The translations under genes and the position numbers were made by a program. The notes beneath the pieces were generated by a model. That model was not told the DNA's origin and searched no databases. It worked only from the letters and a program-made list of their open reading frames with translations. Below, piece by piece: positions 60,556 to 64,000 of a stretch of DNA of 64,000 nucleotides; position 1 is the stretch's first letter, and each line of letters opens with the position of its first letter. The DNA is from Pseudobacillus lumedeiriae (GTDB lineage Bacteria; Bacillota; Bacilli; Bacillales; Domibacillaceae). The stretch is taken from NCBI RefSeq assembly GCF_044891285.1, contig NZ_JAUIYO010000015.1:1-64000 (forward strand), read 5' to 3'.

Positions 60556-62008
60556 TTTTTTCACCTTTCTTTAGGGAGAAAAATAAAGTTGTACCTTTAC
60601 CTATCTCGCTTGCAGCCCAGATTTCTCCTCCATGCTCCATGATAATTTGTTTTGCAATTGCGAGTCCTAAACCGCTGCCGCCTGTCTGAGAATTTCTCGA
60701 TTGTTCTGCACGGTAAAAACGTTCAAAAATATGTGGCAAAGCAGAAGGATCTATCCCTTGACCATTATCTGCTACTTGCACAATCACATCATCTAATCGT
60801 TCATTTAGAGCAATAGAAATGCTTTTTTGGTCTTTGTTCATATATTTTACGCAATTGTTTAGTAAATTGGCCAATACTCGTTTTAACTTTTCTCTATCTG
60901 CTATTACATAAATCGGTTTATTCAAAAGATGAAGTTCAATACTAATTCCTTGCTGGATTAAATCCAAATACAGTTCATCTGTGTAATCTCTCATATATTT
61001 ATCCAGTTCGATGATTTCAAAATTGAATGGTTCTTTTTTCAAATCCAGCTTGGAAAATAAGAACAGTTCATCAATCAGTAAATCCATATCTATCGCTTTT
61101 GAATACACAGTCGATAAATACTTTTCCATCTTTTGAGGGGTATTTGCTACACCATCTTTAATCCCTTCTACATATCCAATAATCGAAGTAATCGGTGTCT
61201 TCAAATCATGTGAAATATTGGAAAGAAGCTCTTTTCGATTTTCTTCATACTGAAGCTGAAGATTTATAGATTCTTTCAATTTTATTCTCATTTCCTCAAA
61301 AGCTCTCTTTAACTGCCCAATTTCATCGTTTGAAATAGCCTCGATCTCGAAATCCAGATCTCCTGACTTTATTCTTTCGGCCCCTTCTTTAAGAATAGTG
61401 ATAGGCTTAATAATGCTTCGTGAAACTAAATAATTCAACATTCCAATGATCATGATAAACAGAAATAGCAAAAGGCCGGATAAGATGGGAAATAACTCTC
61501 GAATAAGCTCAGCATAGGAACTTGCCTTTTTTAATACAAAAACACTCCCTTTACTTTTATCTGGAAAATAAAAATCAAACTTCACATAAGTAAAAAAATA
61601 ATCATTAATTTTAATCGTATCTCGGGTATTGATGTTTGTTTCTTCAAACCCAGGAAGGGATTTACCTAACGCCTGTTTATCTAGAGCAGCGGAAGCATAC
61701 TCAACTTTTGTGCCCTTTCTAACAACAATCTTAATATCCTTCCGTTCAATCCACTTAATTTCCTTTTCATTAAGAAGCTGTCTAGGATTATTTTTAGCGA
61801 AAAGCTTTAAATCGAGAAACACACTTTCTTCTACTGTTGTCAAAGGTTTTTGTACATACGTTTTTTTGTAAAGGTGCTCTATAGACTTTACGTCACCTGT
61901 TATAGCAAAAATAATTAAAAAACCAGCTGCTAATAATAAAGTGATAGAGAAAAGGAGGACTCCAATATAAGACAACAGAAATCTCATTTTAATTGACATT
62001 TCTTTCAC
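60533..62008 (-). CDS. HAMP-containing sensor histidine kinase
   Basis: The 491-residue kinase has two membrane segments (about 8-33 and 170-192) around an extracytoplasmic domain, then HAMP (193-245), HisKA with SNISHDLKTPITSIIGY (phospho-His near 268) and a HATPase domain with NLLNNCVKYM and GLGLAIAKQI. It is the first gene of the pair. The sensed signal is unknown. Two lipoprotein genes downstream on the same strand could be targets. Confidence 0.87.
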   Translation of the reverse strand: MKEMSIKMRFLLSYIGVLLFSITLLLAAGFLIIFAITGDVKSIEHLYKKTYVQKPLTTVEESVFLDLKLFAKNNPRQLLNEKEIKWIERKDIKIVVRKGTKVEYASAALDKQALGKSLPGFEETNINTRDTIKINDYFFTYVKFDFYFPDKSKGSVFVLKKASSYAELIRELFPILSGLLLFLFIMIIGMLNYLVSRSIIKPITILKEGAERIKSGDLDFEIEAISNDEIGQLKRAFEEMRIKLKESINLQLQYEENRKELLSNISHDLKTPITSIIGYVEGIKDGVANTPQKMEKYLSTVYSKAIDMDLLIDELFLFSKLDLKKEPFNFEIIELDKYMRDYTDELYLDLIQQGISIELHLLNKPIYVIADREKLKRVLANLLNNCVKYMNKDQKSISIALNERLDDVIVQVADNGQGIDPSALPHIFERFYRAEQSRNSQTGGSGLGLAIAKQIIMEHGGEIWAASEIGKGTTLFFSLKKGEKSERNITY

Positions 62009-62350
62009 TCACTCTGTTATAAAATTTTCGTCAGACCATTCGTTATTCTTAACATGCAAGCTCATTTTTTAAACACACTATCAAGATTAAAAAAGCTCAT
62101 TTTTTTAAGAAATTAAAAGAACTGTATCACATAAATCTTAAATTTTTCTAAAATATATATGAATTATCTATAAACAAGAGAGCGTAAAATATCTTGTGTA
62201 CATGAATAAATACAAAAAAGAAGACCTTTTCTTGTAGAATTAAGTCACCACAACCAATCCAAAGAAAACACCAGTAATTTTAAAACAGGTAATCATTATA
62301 CGGCTATCCTAACTTTTTAACCCCTGTTGATTGGAATGGATCTACAAGCA
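62009..62350. other. Gene-poor stretch upstream of the kinase gene
   Basis: About 340 bp, AT-rich, with no ORF carrying translation signals. It probably holds the promoter of the two-component operon, which I cannot place. Confidence 0.35.
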
Positions 62351-62415
62351 AAATAAAAGGGCTGCGGACAAACTTCAATTTTCATTGAGTTGTCCGCAGT
62401 CCTTTTATTTTCATT
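62351..62415. terminator. Bidirectional terminator after osmC-like gene
   Basis: AATAAAAGG-GCTGCGGACAA and TTGTCCGCAG-CCTTTTATT form a long stem with T-runs on both sides. Confidence 0.85.
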
Positions 62416-62439
62416 TTTTTATGGTTATGGCAGCTAGAA

Positions 62440-62892
62440 TTATTTAACTAGGTTCTCAACCACTACTTCGGCAGAAACAAGATTAACCGTGTTCGCAATG
62501 GTATCTCCTACAGGGCAATGTGCTTCAATATATTCTTTATATGCTTTAATTTTTTCTTCAGGTGCTGTTGTTTCAATGTGAAATGTATATCTTATTGATT
62601 GGAAACCAGGTCGCACATCAGATTTGCCAAGAAAACCATCAATGTCAATATCTCCTTCTAATTCAACCCAAAAATTTTGCAGATCAATCTCAAATTTCTT
62701 CGCATAAGTTCTCGCTACAATGGACTGGCAAGCACCTAAAGCAGAAAGAAGAAGCTCAACCGGATTCATCCCTTGATCTGTGCCGCCTAAATTGGCGGGC
62801 TCATCGATAATTACCTTATGTCCTCTAGTCTCAGCTTCCACTAACACATTTTCTTTTAAAACTGTTTTGGCTTTAAATGTTGATAATGCCAT
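62440..62892 (-). CDS. OsmC family protein
   Basis: The 150-residue protein of the OsmC/Ohr fold has the two conserved cysteines in SALGACQSIVART (near 53) and EAHCPVGDTIANT (near 129). Members reduce organic hydroperoxides, although some have other thiol functions. AAGGGAGCG precedes the ATG. Single gene. Confidence 0.88.
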   Translation of the reverse strand: MALSTFKAKTVLKENVLVEAETRGHKVIIDEPANLGGTDQGMNPVELLLSALGACQSIVARTYAKKFEIDLQNFWVELEGDIDIDGFLGKSDVRPGFQSIRYTFHIETTAPEEKIKAYKEYIEAHCPVGDTIANTVNLVSAEVVVENLVK

Positions 62893-63071
62893 AATAGATC
62901 GCTCCCTTTTTTCATTTTTATTGATAATAGAAGGTTATAATTCCGATTAACTTTATATGTTTTTGAGTATATAGTATAACCTTTCTTAGATTCAACTATT
63001 TTTGTTTGTTATTTATCTTTTTAAAGATGAATGATGCGGAGCTAAATTATTAAAAAACACCAAAGCATAAT

Positions 63072-63194
63072 ATGTCTTTGGATTTATCCGGTAAAAAGGC
63101 GAAATACTCTTTAATAGATATCTACTTTAACAAAAAAGGTACTATTAAAAAAATAGAAGACGCAGTTACTGGACAGGAAATAAAACAACACTAA
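63072..63194 (+). pseudogene. Short gene remnant
   Basis: A 40-codon frame reads SLDLSGKKAKYSLIDIYF then NKKGTIKKIEDAVTGQEIKQ and ends HIS-stop. The alternating beta-like pattern looks like the C-terminal tail of a secreted or lipoprotein-type protein. There is no Shine-Dalgarno, and a stop lies 21 nt before the ATG in the same frame, so it is probably a truncated leftover. Confidence 0.45.
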
Positions 63195-63254
63195 ACTTTA
63201 CATGCCCGCATTGGTATTTTGTAACGATTTCAGTTAAAAAATGAATTCACTAAA

Positions 63255-63298
63255 AACTAAAAGAGCTCCCCATAGGTGAAGGGAGCTCTTTTAGTTTA
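63255..63298. terminator. Bidirectional terminator
   Basis: AAACTAAAAGAGCTCCC and GGGAGCTCTTTTAGTTT form a perfect 17-bp stem. It follows the gene remnant. Confidence 0.85.
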
Positions 63299-63321
63299 AT
63301 AATCGCCGTTATTGGTATTGA

Positions 63322-63350
63322 AAAAGGATCTTCCAAAACGAAGATCCTTT
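63322..63350. terminator. Terminator hairpin of the MOSC gene
   Basis: AAAGGATCTTC and GAAGATCCTTT pair around 6 nt; on the minus strand TTTTTC follows. It closes the gene at 63399. Confidence 0.7.
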
Positions 63351-63398
63351 AAGTTAAAGTAGATAACACTTTTTATCTTTTTAGGAAAACATAACGAA

Positions 63399-64000
63399 TT
63401 AGATAGGAGTAATAAGTTTGTTTAATCGACTTTCCAGCAGCTCCTTCCATTCGTTAGCCAATTCCTCAACAGATAATACTTTCTTTATGCCTTCAATATC
63501 CTTTTGCTTATGAAAATAAATCTCATTTCCATAAAGAATGGATACTTGTTTTGGATGTAATTCTAATAATGTAATTTGGGAATCTTTACGTACCATCCCT
63601 TCTTCTAAAACACGACATAGATAACCTGTAAAACCGGTTTGTACCATCCTCTTTAAAAGAAAAGGATTATTAGTTCTTTTTGTAATCGTACTACAAGGAA
63701 CTCTGCCTTGAGTAATTTGTATAACAGCTTCTCCGAGACGGAAGATATCTCCAATATGGACGTCTTTTTCAAGCATATTTGTTACGGTTAAATTCTCACC
63801 AAAGTTTGATGACGGCAAAGGTTTCTCAAATTCTTTTTCCCAAAGTAAATAGTGTTCATAGGGATATACACACACGGCCCGGTCGGATCCCCCATGATAT
63901 CGTAAGTCCGCAGCCCCATCTCCAAGGAATCCGTCTTTTTTTAAGAAAGCTTCTTCAGTCGTTTGTTTACAAATTCCTGTATGTATTTCTTTATCGTTCC
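63399..64000 (-). CDS. MOSC domain protein, 5' end outside the window
   Basis: The frame stays open from the stop at 63399 to the right edge (200 codons), so the start lies outside. In-frame codons upstream of the first ATG/GTG read GFLGDGAADLRYHGGSDRAV before CVYPYEHY, which is the YiiM/YflK-type MOSC signature. The conserved Cys of the MOSC domain is in RVPCSTITKRT. MOSC proteins handle sulfur or molybdenum cofactor-linked reactions such as N-hydroxylated substrate reduction. B. subtilis YflK (about 220 residues) is the likely counterpart. Confidence 0.85.
   Translation of the reverse strand, partial: NDKEIHTGICKQTTEEAFLKKDGFLGDGAADLRYHGGSDRAVCVYPYEHYLLWEKEFEKPLPSSNFGENLTVTNMLEKDVHIGDIFRLGEAVIQITQGRVPCSTITKRTNNPFLLKRMVQTGFTGYLCRVLEEGMVRKDSQITLLELHPKQVSILYGNEIYFHKQKDIEGIKKVLSVEELANEWKELLESRLNKLITPI

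Overview
The window looks like chromosome from an endospore-forming, aerobic Bacillaceae species (Bacillus sensu lato). The evidence is the set of spore genes (tlp, sspP, a YuzL-type peptide, a SleL/YaaH cortex enzyme, a YtvI-like protein, a Spo0E-like peptide), strong GGAGG ribosome binding sites, Bacillus-type riboswitches and T-box, and many genes with clear B. subtilis counterparts (ykuS, ykuD, dynA, thiT, des-desK-desR, proBA, yfkAB). I cannot resolve the genus. No tRNA, rRNA, CRISPR array, intact insertion sequence or prophage was seen.

0-12 kb: the left edge holds a LAGLIDADG endonuclease remnant next to a compact type I toxin/antisense-RNA pair. Small spore proteins, pepF, a three-LysM cortex-lytic glycosidase and fhs follow. 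A secreted alpha/beta-hydrolase with three SLH domains is next, and behind it lies an unexplained array of three tandem ~283-bp repeats.

12-25 kb: three small genes ending in sspP, then the membrane-fluidity module des/desK/desR with a candidate DesR operator, a Mug-type glycosylase, a SUV3-like helicase, a methyltransferase, an acetyltransferase, and a SulP transporter paired with an ArsR repressor whose probable operator is a perfect 20-bp palindrome at the promoter start.

25-42 kb: a NUDIX gene preceded by a ykkC-class leader and terminator, thiolase divergent from a Gate-domain protein/amidohydrolase operon, dynA, a TPP riboswitch controlling thiT, ykuD, a branched-chain aminotransferase, a PAS-domain kinase, a CoA pyrophosphatase, and a T-box-controlled proBA operon for proline synthesis.

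42-51 kb: a lipoprotein with three near-identical 69-residue repeats, yfkAB, a manganese-type ABC transporter with an MntR-like box and a Spo0E-like peptide gene in its leader, ytvI, msrA, a MocR-type regulator and a nucleoid-associated protein.

51-64 kb: this part is looser, with long gene-poor stretches, and reads as accessory DNA. It has a DMT exporter, an amidohydrolase/NhaC/GntR catabolic cluster with its own palindromic operator, two copies of a ~57-bp dispersed repeat, two lipoproteins (DUF4822-like and ankyrin), a two-component system, an OsmC protein, a gene remnant, and a MOSC protein cut by the right edge.
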